Below, in pieces: positions 35,248 through 46,221 of a stretch of DNA of 64,000 bases (the first letter of the stretch is position 1; every line of letters starts with the position of its first letter). The position numbers were made by a program, and so were the translations under genes. Source of the stretch: Batkoa obscura (Eukaryota; Entomophthoromycota; Entomophthoromycetes; Entomophthorales; Batkoaceae). The stretch lies in contig JASVEC010000034.1 in NCBI GenBank assembly GCA_030770535.1, forward strand, positions 310,001 through 374,000, in the 5' to 3' direction. The notes under the pieces were generated by a model. The model was not told where the DNA came from. It searched no databases and saw nothing but the letters and a program-made list of their open reading frames with translations.

Positions 35248-35394
35248 GGTTACATTTAGATGTCTTCGTTTTTATTTCAATCTGACGCAAATTTTTTTAT
35301 GATAAGTGTATTGACAAAACATTTTATATAATTTATATTCAATGTAAAAAAATTATCAATAAATTAAAATAAAACGAAGACATCTAATGTAACC
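35248..35394. mobile_element. Long-TIR MITE (family 3)
   Basis: Terminal inverted repeats of about 30 bp: left GGTTACATTTAGATGTCTTC continuing GTTTTTATTT, right the complement with one or two single-base indels. The internal 85 bp are AT-rich and non-coding. No clear target-site duplication. Only one copy in the window. Confidence 0.75.
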
Positions 35395-35508
35395 AGTTCT
35401 GTTAGTTTAACTCGGAGTTAGCAATTTAGGCATTTTTAGGCATTTTATATTATTTTATACTTTATACTTTATACTTTATGTTTAATATTTAATATTTAAT
35501 ATTTAACA

Positions 35509-35606
35509 TTTGAGGATGTATTTTTGTTTGAATTTTATTAATAATCTTTCCACTCAAATAGGGTTTGAAAAATGAAAAAGTGATAAAGCTAAAAAAATAT
35601 CCCTAT
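35509..35606 (-). mobile_element. Foldback MITE copy 11
   Basis: Worn copy: TTGAGGATGT left, CTCAAATAGGGTTTGAAAAA core, ATATCCCTA right. Confidence 0.75.
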
Positions 35607-36042
35607 TTGCATTTTATATTAATGTTTTGCAAATATATCACGTAGTATTACATAGAATTATCAATCTTTTCAAAAATTTCAAATACCCAAAGGAGTTTAT
35701 GTTTATTCAATGAAAAGAAGTCTGATAAAGTTACTGAAAGGAAAGAGTCAAAAAGTGATGATACTCGCAGGTAGAGGGAGTTTACCTATAAAACTATTAA
35801 ACTCATAATCAATTCTAAAAAAAATAATATGAACCTTTATTAGAGAAATAGTATCATTGTTAAAATTAAATTTAGAAAATAAAATAGCTAGTTATAAAAT
35901 TAAATATATATAATTTACTAAACGTATTTTACAATAGAAAACAGAAATAACAACAGTTACGGAATTTAAATAAAATCATTGTATAAAATTTAAACCCAAT
36001 TTTAGATCTTTTTTACCTCATGAGTTTAATAAAAAAGTAATA

Positions 36043-36147
36043 TATGGGGATGTGTTTTTTCATTTAAGAATTTTACTAACAATCTTTCCACTTAAATAGC
36101 GCTTAAAAGATGGAAAAAGTAATGAAGTCAAAAAAATATCGCCATAT
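36043..36147 (-). mobile_element. Foldback MITE copy 12
   Basis: Near-intact: TATGGGGATGT left, CACTTAAATAGCGCTTAAAA core, TATCGCCATA right. Confidence 0.83.
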
Positions 36148-36350
36148 ATTATTATAAATTATATTATTGATGATAGATTTATGGAAACCATTAAATAAAA
36201 GCAACTAAACTTACCTTTATGAAATTATTTAAATATTGACAAAATACACGTTTATAAAGTAAAAGTGATAGTAATATCCTAATAAATTTAAGTTATGGTC
36301 AAATAAGTGGAAAAAGTTGCACATTAAAAGCATATAAAACTTAGACTATA

Positions 36351-36454
36351 TATGGGGATGTTTTTTTTGATTTCATTACTTTTGTATTTTTTAAGTGCTA
36401 TCTGAATGGAAAAATTGTTAGTAAAATTCTTAAACACAAAAATACATCCCCATA
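36351..36454 (+). mobile_element. Foldback MITE copy 13
   Basis: Best-preserved ends in the window: TATGGGGATGT and ACATCCCCATA, flanked by TA, which suggests a TA target as for Tc1/mariner-type elements. Confidence 0.85.
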
Positions 36455-36525
36455 TTCAATATTCTAAATGACAATTTCTAAAGATAATTTTAATTGTATT
36501 AAAACCAGTCTAATAACCATCCAGC

Positions 36526-37126
36526 TTATTCTTTAATATGAACAATATCACAAGGTTTGACATGCTTTAAAAGCGCTTTAATCGTTTCCTCACTTAATTT
36601 GTATTCTTGTGCCAATTCAGCCTCGATGCCTTCTCTATAATTTAAATGAGCTTTTCTAATGAGGTCATTAAATTCAATTGGTCTAATAGTGGCGTTTGGA
36701 CGTTTCAAATTAAATATAACTGTTTCTTCTGCATTCTTATCACCTTCTTCTTGAATTTTACGGTTTTTTAAGATTTTTAACATATTACCCTTAATATTAA
36801 TAAATCATAAATTTATAAGATGTATACAAATGCTATTACCTGTCCTTTTGTTTTTAAGTAGTCTATGCTCTTTTCATTTTCAGTAGGCTTATTAAACTTT
36901 TTTAACCTCTCAAACAGCTCGGCTGTTTTTCATTAGTCATTTAATTCTTGAATGAGTTATCATGCTTACCTTGCTCTTTTTCGCTTGGCTCTGAATACTT
37001 GCCTTTAAATTTTGGATCTATTCTATCTCTGGAAAAAGCCTCTTTGCTGGGTAAGCTCGAGCCTTTGTTTAAGTTTTTAACTTCGGTTGGTAATTTTCTT
37101 ATCGTCTTTGATGCTTTATTTCCCAT
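36526..37126 (-). CDS. Small charged protein, possible N-myristoylation, unknown
   Basis: Three exons (37126-36970, 36922-36840, 36789-36526) join to 167 aa with consistent phases. It starts MGNKASKTIRKLP: Gly2 with Ser6 and following basic residues fits an N-myristoylation site, so membrane attachment is possible. The middle contains FERLKKFNKPTENEKSIDYL and the end EYKLSEETIKALLKHVKPCD, a helical and charged region. No known domain recognised. The joined frame is longer than either piece alone and the splice sites are GT-AG, so I consider it a real gene of unknown function. It lies upstream of, and in tandem with, no related gene. Confidence 0.68.
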
Positions 37127-39149
37127 TTTAAAAAAATTAAGTTTATAAAACTCATTTTTGACTTTGAATTCATAATTTAAGTGCCAAATAGATGATGCTA
37201 TTGGCTAACTGGAATTTTTAATACTCAATCGAAGTAATTATATTTTTAATTTTTCCTTTCTATTTAGTATAAACCTTGATTTATTAAGACCCCTAAATGA
37301 TCTAGGTATGCTCTTCAAAGAGGCTATCAATGAGTATGATTCCTAAATATGAAGTTATATAGTTCCTAAATTGTATTTATAATATTGAGAGTAGCAGCAT
37401 TTTTGTATACAATAGGAAACATTAAAGGGTAAGTCTAAAGGATTTATAAATAAATGACAGTTCATGTTTATAGTGTGCAAGTCTATGATTTACTGATATA
37501 ACATCAGGTTGGAACAATAATCCCAAGCTTTATTTGCCTTGGCTTATAAAATTATAATAAGTTATAAGGAAAACCAATAAATTTAATCTTTTACAATTAA
37601 CTTTCATAAAGTAACAAAATTGATCTTATTTTTATAAAAGACAATATTAGATGGTGTTAATCAAACACCAAATAAATGGTTCCTAAAACATAAAAATAGG
37701 GACTCCTTTACTTATTTTTCTTTGTTATATGATCATAATAACTATATTATCACCCTAGTTAAATTCACTGAAAAATGATGGTGCTGTTAATCTCTGCATC
37801 TTAGATAGCAAAATACACGCTTTGTTTGATATATCAACTCCTGGAAGTTAAGGTTTATTAATGTAATTTCATAATTTGTACTAAAATCCACAAGAGGTTT
37901 AAACTTATTTTAGTAAACTTATATTTTACTTTTATTTTACTACTGCACTTTTTTATGAGAGCACTAAGAGCGCTTTATTTGATCTTTATAACAAAATAAA
38001 TAAAGGTTATAATATAGTTTATCTTAAAATTAACAGCCATAAAATAGGAAACTTGTAAAGTAATTAAATAAAGTTCTTAAGCGTTATATTAACACTTATG
38101 ACATATTTGATATTAAGACTCATAAGCAGTTATGATATTTATCAAGTTTTATAAATGAGGATGTTTTTTGACTTCATTACTTTTTCCATTTTTTAAGCGC
38201 TATTTGAGTGGAAAAATTGTCAGTAAGATCCTTAAACAAAAAAATATATCCCCAAATGTTATTATCCACAATTCGAAATTTTTTATAACCATTGTTGTTT
38301 TGCCTTTAATACAAATATCTTATAGTGAATATGACCTGAAAAACTATAAAAACTACTTATTTAGTATTATTTGGGTACTTTGTATACTTTTATTTATGTA
38401 GATCTTATTTTGATAGCCAATCCAGCTTTCATATTTACTAATAATATTTTCTAACTACATTTAAAAAATCAAATGACTATAAATTAATACTTACATAAAT
38501 AACAAATACTATGGATTAGCTTTCTGACTAAATTCAGTGCCAACATTTATTAATTTAATGCCAATTTTGGAACAAATAAATAATTAACATGTATGATAAA
38601 AGAGCTTATATTTAATATAAATTACCGTTTTTATTTTAAACCATAATATACTTTTTGTATCAAGGGATTATTTGATTTAGTTAGTTTACCTATATTTTAT
38701 AAATTTATCTCAGGTTTATATTTAATTTGTACAAATTCGAAGAACCAACTTCATATATCCACTAAAAGATATCAGTTACTTAAATATATCATATTTTAAG
38801 CATTTTAAATAGTAATGACTTATAAATTTACTAGTATGTACAAAAGTTAGATTAATTTCTTCAAAAATGATTAACAAATTTAACACTGATTAAACTTTCA
38901 AATATAACTCTAGGTTAATACTAACAAAAAGCATTTACCAAAAGTAAGTATAACATAAATACCAAGCCTCTTGTAGCCTGTTCAAAAAATTATCTTTTCA
39001 AATATTCTTACTAAACAATCCTAGAACAATAAATATAAACGTATTCTCTTACCAAAATAAAAATATAAAAAATCTTTCAATTTAACTTGCTTAAGGTTAG
39101 TTGATTAAGTTAGTTGTACTTTTATGTTATTTTAATGGGGTTGTTGAAT
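37127..39149. other. Intergenic region before the RPS9 3' end
   Basis: No gene recognised. One MITE copy (38153). Open frames here are short and without recognisable content; the one starting inside the MITE (38168) comes from the repeat. Confidence 0.55.
38153..38257 (+). mobile_element. Foldback MITE copy 14
   Basis: TTAAGCGCTATTTGAGTGG core and GTCAGTAAGATCCTTAAACA block; ends AATGAGGATGT and ATATCCCCA. Confidence 0.82.
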
Positions 39150-39760
39150 TTATTCTTCTTCTTCTTCTTCAGCACCACCGGATGACTTTTGACGACGACG
39201 CTTTACACGACCTGGACGACCTCCACCATATGGAGAGGTGAGGGCAAAGTCGATGTGTTTTTGGGATTCAAGACGGACAACGAAAGAAGGAACATTGACA
39301 ATTTGTTTTCCAACACTATTCACAAAATTAGTTTTTATAAACAAAATAGTTAATATACTTACCGAATGTGACGTTGACGGATCAAAACACGGGCATGATG
39401 GATAGACTTAGCTAAACCGAGTTTGAAAACTTGGGTTTGAAGACGACGTTCTAAGAAATCTTCGATCTTAAGACCAAGTACATAATCGAGCTTAGCCTTG
39501 GTTTCATCTAAGACACCAATACGAATAAGACGACGGATAAGTGCGTTACCTTCGAAAAGACGACGGGAGTCTTTTTCATCTAAGGTTAAGAGCTCACGAG
39601 CAGCACGACGGATGTTGGAAAGGATATAACCAATACGCCAGATTTCGCGCTTATTACGGAGACCATACTCACCAACCAATTTTAATTCTTGATCGATACG
39701 TTCACTTTCGAAAGGACGTCTTGGGACCTTAGCGGTTTTAGAATAGTTTCTTGGTGGCAT
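39150..39760 (-). CDS. RPS9: 40S ribosomal protein S9 (uS4)
   Basis: Two exons (39760-39363 and 39315-39150) encode 187 aa. The start [18 protein letters not shown], the block [18 protein letters not shown], the S4 RNA-binding region ([18 protein letters not shown] and [17 protein letters not shown]) and the end [19 protein letters not shown] are those of cytosolic S9/uS4, which sits at the mRNA entry channel of the small subunit and is needed for its assembly. The acidic tail ([10 protein letters not shown]) is normal for fungi. The intron splits the Arg of RHIR/VGKQ. Confidence 0.98.
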
Positions 39761-40847
39761 TCTTAGTTAAATAGTGTAGGAACCTTTTAAAAAATAACTG
39801 GTTACTGACGCCGAAAAGAGAGATTCTTTCTTAATTTACCCTAGCTTTAAAAATTTGGCAAATTTTTTTAAATGGAATGAAAATTTTATAAACTCCCAAA
39901 AAATTGGAGAGGATTGAAATTTTTGTCCAATGATATTAAAGTATCCAAGGTATTTATTTGCAAATGAATGGTCAATTTTGAAACAAAATTTGCTATCTGC
40001 AAAATTTTAATTCGAGTTAAATAATAATAGCAAAATAACCTGGCTATTTATTACTGCACTTAATAATATAATGAAGCTAATATTAAATTGCCTTGTATAT
40101 TATCTTGGACTTTCATTAAAACTTTTTTAAGTACGTTGACAAAAAAAGCTAAACTATAATTATTATAACAGTAGCTTTTTTAATATGTAAAATGTCAAAA
40201 ACGCTAATAAAATAAAAAGCAAAAAATATAACTATAGTACTGACTTAAAAGAAATGTTTATAAAATAATATAGACTTATATTTATAATGAGGATGTTTTT
40301 TTAGTTTTATCACTTTTTCCACTTTTTAAGCGCTGTTTGAGTGGGAAGATTGTTAATAAAATTCTTAAACACAAAAAAACATCCTCTAACGATAATAGTT
40401 CAAAATCTTTTGTTATATCTAATCAGTAAAGTTTTAATTAGAAATATTATGCTTTTACAAAAACTAACCTTGTGTCAAATAACTATTAACTTATACTTGT
40501 TAATCAAGACTTGGGTTTAAACCTTTATTAAAATTAAATATAGCTGTAAATTTAAAATGTTATATATTAAGCTTGTAACAATGGATTATACAATAAGAGC
40601 TTTTCCACACGGGGTATTAAAAATAACATAGTTTTAACTAAATATCGTTTATTAAGTACAGAAAGTTAAATGAACGATTGTTTTGCTTAGGTATTTTGTC
40701 ATTTTTAAATTTGCAATTAGTTCAACTTATAAGCACATTATCAAACTAAAAAATTAAAACAAAGAAAAATAAAATGAATCTTTGTATTTTAATAAAAAAA
40801 TAGTTTTTAAGAGTTGGAGTAGATAGTATTATACGGTATAAAACAAG
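39761..40847. other. Divergent promoter region RPS9 / CENP-W
   Basis: Both flanking genes are transcribed away from this stretch. It contains one MITE copy (40285-40388) and otherwise AT-rich sequence with no recognised gene. Confidence 0.55.
40285..40388 (+). mobile_element. Foldback MITE copy 15
   Basis: TTAAGCGCTGTTTGAGTGGG core, GTTAATAAAATTCTTAAACA block, ends AATGAGGATGT and ACATCCTC. Lies in the shared promoter region. Confidence 0.82.
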
Positions 40848-41187
40848 ATGAAAAAAGAGATCGCACAACCACAAAGAAATAGGATTAGAAAAATCATTAA
40901 GGCTCATCAGCCTGATTTTAAACTAGGAAAGAATACTGACATTTTAGTAAGATTTAATGCTAGGATGGATTTAAATAAATAGCTAACGTCTATTTAGGTT
41001 TATCATAACTATCTACTTTTTATGAAGCGCTTATTGACAGAAGCCAAGCAAGCGGCTATAAGTCAAAAGGAAACTACCATACATTCAAATCATATCAACT
41101 CAGTCACTGATGTAAGGATGGCTAATGATTAATTTAGTTAGTACTAATATTACTTAATAGAAAGTTCTACAAGAGTTCAGAGGGTAA
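40848..41187 (+). CDS. CENPW: CENP-W histone-fold protein (Wip1 family), hidden in three exons
   Basis: Exons 40848-40946, 40998-41111 and 41161-41187 join to a 79-aa protein; each exon is too short to stand out as an open frame. Both introns (51 and 49 nt) have GT-AG ends and branch-like GCTAACG and TACTAAT. The joined sequence matches CENP-W along its whole length: RIRKIIKAHQPDFKLGKNTD (compare human RKKPQLRLEKSGD), VYHNYLLFMKRLLTEAK (human VHLNCLLFVHRLAEESR) and HINSVTDKVLQEFRG (human HVLAAAKVILKKSRG). CENP-W pairs with CENP-T through a histone fold in the constitutive centromere network and binds DNA at the inner kinetochore. Its neighbour is the CENP-A gene. Confidence 0.85.
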
Positions 41188-41849
41188 AGAGTAAAGAGTC
41201 CTAATATGCTTTATACTGCTTAAATTTATTAAATTTTTGTTTACTGTTTATTTATTTTTATTAGTTTGTAGTTAGGGATTTTAATTGACCGACATATTGT
41301 TCTACATATATTTTCAACTTGCTGTTTTGCTTGAAATATTTACTGATAACGAGAAATAAGAACAATTTGAAGTTTTTTTTTCAAAGATTATATAAATTTA
41401 AAGTCCATTTGACATTTTCTAAAATTTTAGAGTTGGAGTAATCCTTTAATTCTTTTATTTTTAATCTCAATATATTTAAGTTGGAAGAGTTAAATGAATA
41501 TACTGAATAGAAGTGAAACCATGTAAAATTCCATTGCTTTTTGAAAAAGTTATTTTAACTATATCATATCTATTTGCCTTTTCAACCTCTATTTTATGTA
41601 TGCTAATCTCATAAATTCTCTAATGCCTTTGACCAAACATAAAATAGAATAAACTCACATTGGCGCTTAGCTAAAAGGATTGAAAGACACTTTAGAACCT
41701 TAATAAGTTAGACTTAATACCACTTAATTCGTGTTATGATGTTCAATTCACCAAAGTTTATTTAAACAACTTAAACACTAAAAAGGTAAAATATAATTTA
41801 TGATTAAAAGGATTGTAAAACAATAATTTAACGATTCATCGCTCTATGA
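41188..41849. other. Convergent intergenic region CENP-W / CENP-A
   Basis: 662 bp between the 3' ends of the two centromere genes. AT-rich; no gene, repeat or MITE seen. Confidence 0.55.
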
Positions 41850-42465
<616 letters not shown>

Positions 42466-43401
42466 TATTCATAAAAGATTCCTTTTTTTTCCTCTGAATG
42501 TATTTATCTTACGTACAACCAATTAAAGTTAGCTTAGAAGGCCTTTATTTTATTTGCTAGAAACGCGTTGAAGGATAGTTATTCGTGTTTATGGTATGAA
42601 ATTTGATCATTTTATTGGTTATTTAGGTCGCACTTTGATTGGATTAAAGTGACTATTTAAACATAATTGGTAAATTCCATTCAATCGTTTAATTGGACAT
42701 TAGTTATTATAACTACTTTAGATATCTGCTACTTTATTTTTGAAAACAAAATTAATAGGATGGCAAAAAAAGAAATATGATCAGAACAAATGATTAGAGA
42801 GTAAAAATCATAACAGCCTTAAAAAATAATTAAAATAGCATAATCAACTAGAGTGTAAAGGATCGAACATGTAAACAGAGCTTCTATAGCTATGTCATAT
42901 GCTTCTGTCGGATACATAAGAATACTTAAAGGTCTAATTTAGCCCAGGTTTAATAAAGACATCAATTTCTCTGAATAATCTTTTTAATTTATAAGATATA
43001 CTTTTATGATACTGAATTAGTAATTAATATAAAAATAGTGTCACAATGTTTAAATTTCTTACAGAGTATAAAGATCTATATTGTTTATGGCTCAAGACTA
43101 GTAATTGGTAGTGTGTTTTTGCTATTTTCTATATTTTTCAAAGGTAGCTTATTGAGCTATAATATTTACTTCTAAAACTTTCTAGCTCTAAAGTAAAATT
43201 AAAACATTTTAATGAAAAGCGTTACTTTGGTATGTAGTAATACACAAGCTTTATTATATTAAGTTTCTATCAATTCTTTTAAACCATACCTCTAATGATA
43301 ATTTTTGTTAAAAGTTTAATACAGGTGTGTAAACTAAAATAAAACTACAAAAACAAATTCGAAAATTATTAAGTTTATTAAATGGAATGCAGCAATTAAA
43401 A
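42466..43401. other. Intergenic region upstream of CENP-A
   Basis: CENP-A promoter side and 3' flank of the secreted-protein gene. No gene or repeat recognised. Confidence 0.5.
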
Positions 43402-43815
43402 TCAAGAATCGTAGTCATTATAATCATCATAGTCGTTGTAGTTATCATAGTCATCGTGATCTTTGTAGTCGTTATCATAATCATTATCACTATAGTCATC
43501 ATAGTCTTTGTATTTATGCTTGCGCTTCTTATTACACTTCCCTCCTCTGCGACTACATCCGTCAACAATGACCGTATTTACAATATCAATATTAGTGCCG
43601 CCAGAAGATGGTGGAGGTGGCGGTGGTGGCGGGAAAAAGCTAAGGGCTCTAGTGTCGACTGGATTTTGAGCTACTGGCTGGGTAGCTTCTTTAGGCTGAT
43701 CTAGACTCAAATCACCAACCAAGGGTTTGGTTAGTTCAGTTAATGGGCTAGTTTCGCCAGCAGGGAAAGCGGTTATTAGGTTTACAGTAATTGCTAACAA
43801 AAAGAATTTGTTCAT
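43402..43815 (-). CDS. Small secreted protein 1 (Pro linker, Asp/Tyr tail)
   Basis: Single exon, 137 aa. A signal peptide (MNKFFLLAITVNLITAFPAG) is followed by a spacer, an eight-Pro run, the core TNIDIVNTVIVDGCSRRGGK with two Cys in a basic stretch, and a tail of repeated Asp/Tyr/Asn (DYDDYSDNDYDN-type). A TATATAAA box lies about 50 bp before the ATG (complement of 43858-43865). I do not recognise the family. The core resembles those of the two next genes, so the three are probably diverged paralogues. Cell-wall, matrix or effector-like functions are possible; nothing in the sequence decides. Confidence 0.78.
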   Translation of the reverse strand: MNKFFLLAITVNLITAFPAGETSPLTELTKPLVGDLSLDQPKEATQPVAQNPVDTRALSFFPPPPPPPPSSGGTNIDIVNTVIVDGCSRRGGKCNKKRKHKYKDYDDYSDNDYDNDYKDHDDYDNYNDYDDYNDYDS

Positions 43816-44089
43816 TTTAATTATTAATTATGGAAATTATATTAATTCTCTATGTAGTTTATATACTTTACTAATTTAGTGTCTATTTTTTAGTTGATAT
43901 TAAATTATGCCGTTGTGAAAATCTTAAACTTTGAATTTAATATTTATCAACGCTAATTTAACTTTTAGTCCAAATAAAAATGATCAAATTTTAAAAATAA
44001 ACTAACGTATAAATAAATAATTCAATTAATCAACATATATAAATATAAACCTAAAATATAGTTGCATCAAAAATTAATATTACACCAAA

Positions 44090-44503
44090 ATGATTATTCC
44101 TAAACTATTAATTAATTTAATCTATCTAATTTTAATAAGTAATACATCGAGTTCCTTAATACCACTCATTAAAACCACCAATCTAATAACACAAGTATTA
44201 ACTAACAACAAGCCTCTTTCTTCTATACCTAATGACTTAAATAATAACAAAGAGCTCTTAATTCCGTTAAAAAAGTTTACAAAATTGAACAAAAATGAAC
44301 CAATAATACCTTTAAGTAAAATATTAAAATTAAATAATAACAATAACTATTATCGAGATTATTATAGTAATCAAAACCAAAATATTCGTATCAATAATTA
44401 TATTTATGTCCAACATTACTGCCAACGCTATGATTGTTACGAAGATAATGAATATTATTATGTTCCAGAGTATGATAGTGAGTATTATGATTATAATAAA
44501 TAA
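44090..44503 (+). CDS. Small secreted protein 2 (Tyr-rich tail)
   Basis: Single exon, 137 aa, with signal peptide MIIPKLLINLIYLILISNTSS. An Asn/Leu/Lys-rich middle leads to the core QNIRINNYIYVQHYCQRYDC, with two Cys, and a Tyr/Asp/Glu-rich tail (EYYYVPEYDSEYYDY). TATATAAA at 44036-44043 is 54 bp before the ATG. It lacks the Pro run of its neighbours but shares the NI-x-I-x-N core and an acidic/aromatic tail. Divergent from protein 1 with 274 bp between starts, so the two may share a promoter region. Function unknown. Confidence 0.72.
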   Translation: MIIPKLLINLIYLILISNTSSSLIPLIKTTNLITQVLTNNKPLSSIPNDLNNNKELLIPLKKFTKLNKNEPIIPLSKILKLNNNNNYYRDYYSNQNQNIRINNYIYVQHYCQRYDCYEDNEYYYVPEYDSEYYDYNK

Positions 44504-44712
44504 ATAAATAAATAAATTTCCTAATTAATGTGACTTATAATTATTTGCATTTTCACTTCAAATTACTGATTGTAATTTATATCAATACTATATTAACGAT
44601 TATTAAAATGTATTATCGTTTTTAAAAAATTAGACCTTTTCAAAAATAAACAACCTTAAATCATTATGTCTTCATTTATTAAAAAGTTATATTAAATAAT
44701 TAAATGTTGGTC

Positions 44713-45177
44713 CTATTCCTCAATCTCTGCAATCTCCATATCCTGCTGTGCATTCAGCCCTGGATTACCCTGCTGCATTGAAATGGGATTAGGGTTCATT
44801 GTTTGAGTAGGTTGTGGTTGTTGGTTATCATTTAGTACAATGGGTGGAAAAACAGGTGGAGGAGGTTGAGGATCACTAGGATCATAAGGGTAAGTATGAG
44901 AGTTATATGGATCAAAAGGGTTGTATGGGTTATATGGGTTATAAGGGTGTTTATCATCGTCATCGTTACCATAACCACTCACCCTTACATCATTTCTTAT
45001 ACGTATATTATTGGGTTGTGGTCTTGGTGGTGGTGGTGGTGGTGGTGGTCTTATAAAAGCATTACTACCAACTGCATTATTATCAGCTATTAACTGAGCT
45101 ACCAGTTTTCCAGGTTTGGAGGCATCCAAAGGGATACTGGAAACTAGTGGTAATAATAGAAGGGAATATAATTTCAT
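44713..45177 (-). CDS. Small secreted protein 3 (Pro-rich, PYN repeats)
   Basis: Single exon, 154 aa, with signal peptide MKLYSLLLLPLVSSIPLDAS. A run of eight Pro (RPPPPPPPPRP) precedes the core NNIRIRNDVRVSGYGNDDDD, then short repeats of NPYNPY and a Pro/Gln-rich end with an acidic terminus (MEIAEIEE). TATAAAAAAA lies about 50-56 bp before the ATG (complement near 45225-45233). No Cys in the core, unlike its neighbours. Shared layout (leader, Pro linker, core, low-complexity tail) ties it to protein 1. Function unknown. Confidence 0.76.
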   Translation of the reverse strand: MKLYSLLLLPLVSSIPLDASKPGKLVAQLIADNNAVGSNAFIRPPPPPPPPRPQPNNIRIRNDVRVSGYGNDDDDKHPYNPYNPYNPFDPYNSHTYPYDPSDPQPPPPVFPPIVLNDNQQPQPTQTMNPNPISMQQGNPGLNAQQDMEIAEIEE

Positions 45178-46221
45178 GGTTTATGGTCAGTAACTAAAAA
45201 TGAATATTATTTTATTTATATGATTTTTTTATAATAGAATTTTTGTTGTTTTCAGTTGCTTTGGTTATTAAATTTAGTTGATCGTTTTTTAGCTTAACTG
45301 TACAGTTTAATATTTTCCATTTTTACGTTGTTGACTAGGTATTTTAGTGATTTAAGTAATTATCTAATTGAGTATAGTTATTTATTAGGATATTTGTTTA
45401 ATTTACTGTTTATTATCATTATTTAAAAATTTCTAAACAAATATATAATTTAAGCTTTTTTTTAAAAGTCTATTAAGCTCATTTCATTACTGTTGGCAAA
45501 AAAAAATACAAACTGTTTATTTATAAGTATTATTTTTTAATAGAATTTTAGCAAACCATGTTATAATTTGAATAACCTAAAGGCGATTTGTATAGGAAAA
45601 TCAAAACCCCTTGGGTTGTTAGTTTTAAAAATGCCTTTTACAGTAAGTCAAATAGGAGTCTTTCAAATAAAAAATCAAGATTTTGTAAGGAATGAAAGAA
45701 TTTGATTAAGAAATGCCTAAATATAGCAGGGTTTTTGTCAAAGATGCTGCTCATGTCCTCAAACAGTGATATAAATGAGAGGGCAGTTTAAATAGGTGGC
45801 TATATGATTAAATAATAACAACTGAAAAATGGTATGGGGGTGTCTTTTTTAGCTTCACTATTTTTTCCATCTTTTAAGCACTATTTGAGCGAAAAAATCG
45901 TTAATAAAATTCTTAAACACAAAAAAACATCGCCATATAAAGTATAGTCAAAGGTCAGAAAAAGTAAAGAGGTTAGATAAGACGACTGACATCAAGCAGA
46001 CTAAAATAACCACATTCTCAAGGAAAGAATATTGGATTGAAAATCCTACAAGGGGGATTGTTTTATTATCGAAGCTAGTAATTAATTTGATTTTATATAC
46101 ATACAGGGATACAAAATCTTTGGAGTGAATGATAATGTATAAAAAACAAAACAAAATGTTTGATGAATATTAAAGAGTTATTTATTTCTATTAGATTAAT
46201 AATACATGAATTTTGAGAGAA
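45178..46221. other. Intergenic region upstream of secreted protein 3
   Basis: AT-rich; one MITE copy (45833), the right-most clear copy in the window. No gene recognised. Confidence 0.55.
45833..45937 (+). mobile_element. Foldback MITE copy 16
   Basis: TATGGGGGTGT left, TTAAGCACTATTTGAGCG core, ACATCGCCATA right, with GTTAATAAAATTCTTAAACA. Confidence 0.83.

Larger units (their letters stand above)
34183..36525. other. MITE-rich intergenic region
   Basis: No gene. It holds a 147-bp long-TIR element (35248-35394), MITE copies at 35509, 36043 and 36351, and simple repeats (TTTATACTTTATAC and AATATTTAATATTT, about 35450-35505). The last two MITE copies are in opposite orientation about 200 bp apart. 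Confidence 0.6.

Noticed and set aside
43387-43704. 105-codon plus-strand frame rich in Ile/Val and Trp opposite secreted protein 1
   Set aside because: It is the antisense of the Asp/Tyr repeat tail and the Pro run; the minus frame has the signal peptide and promoter.
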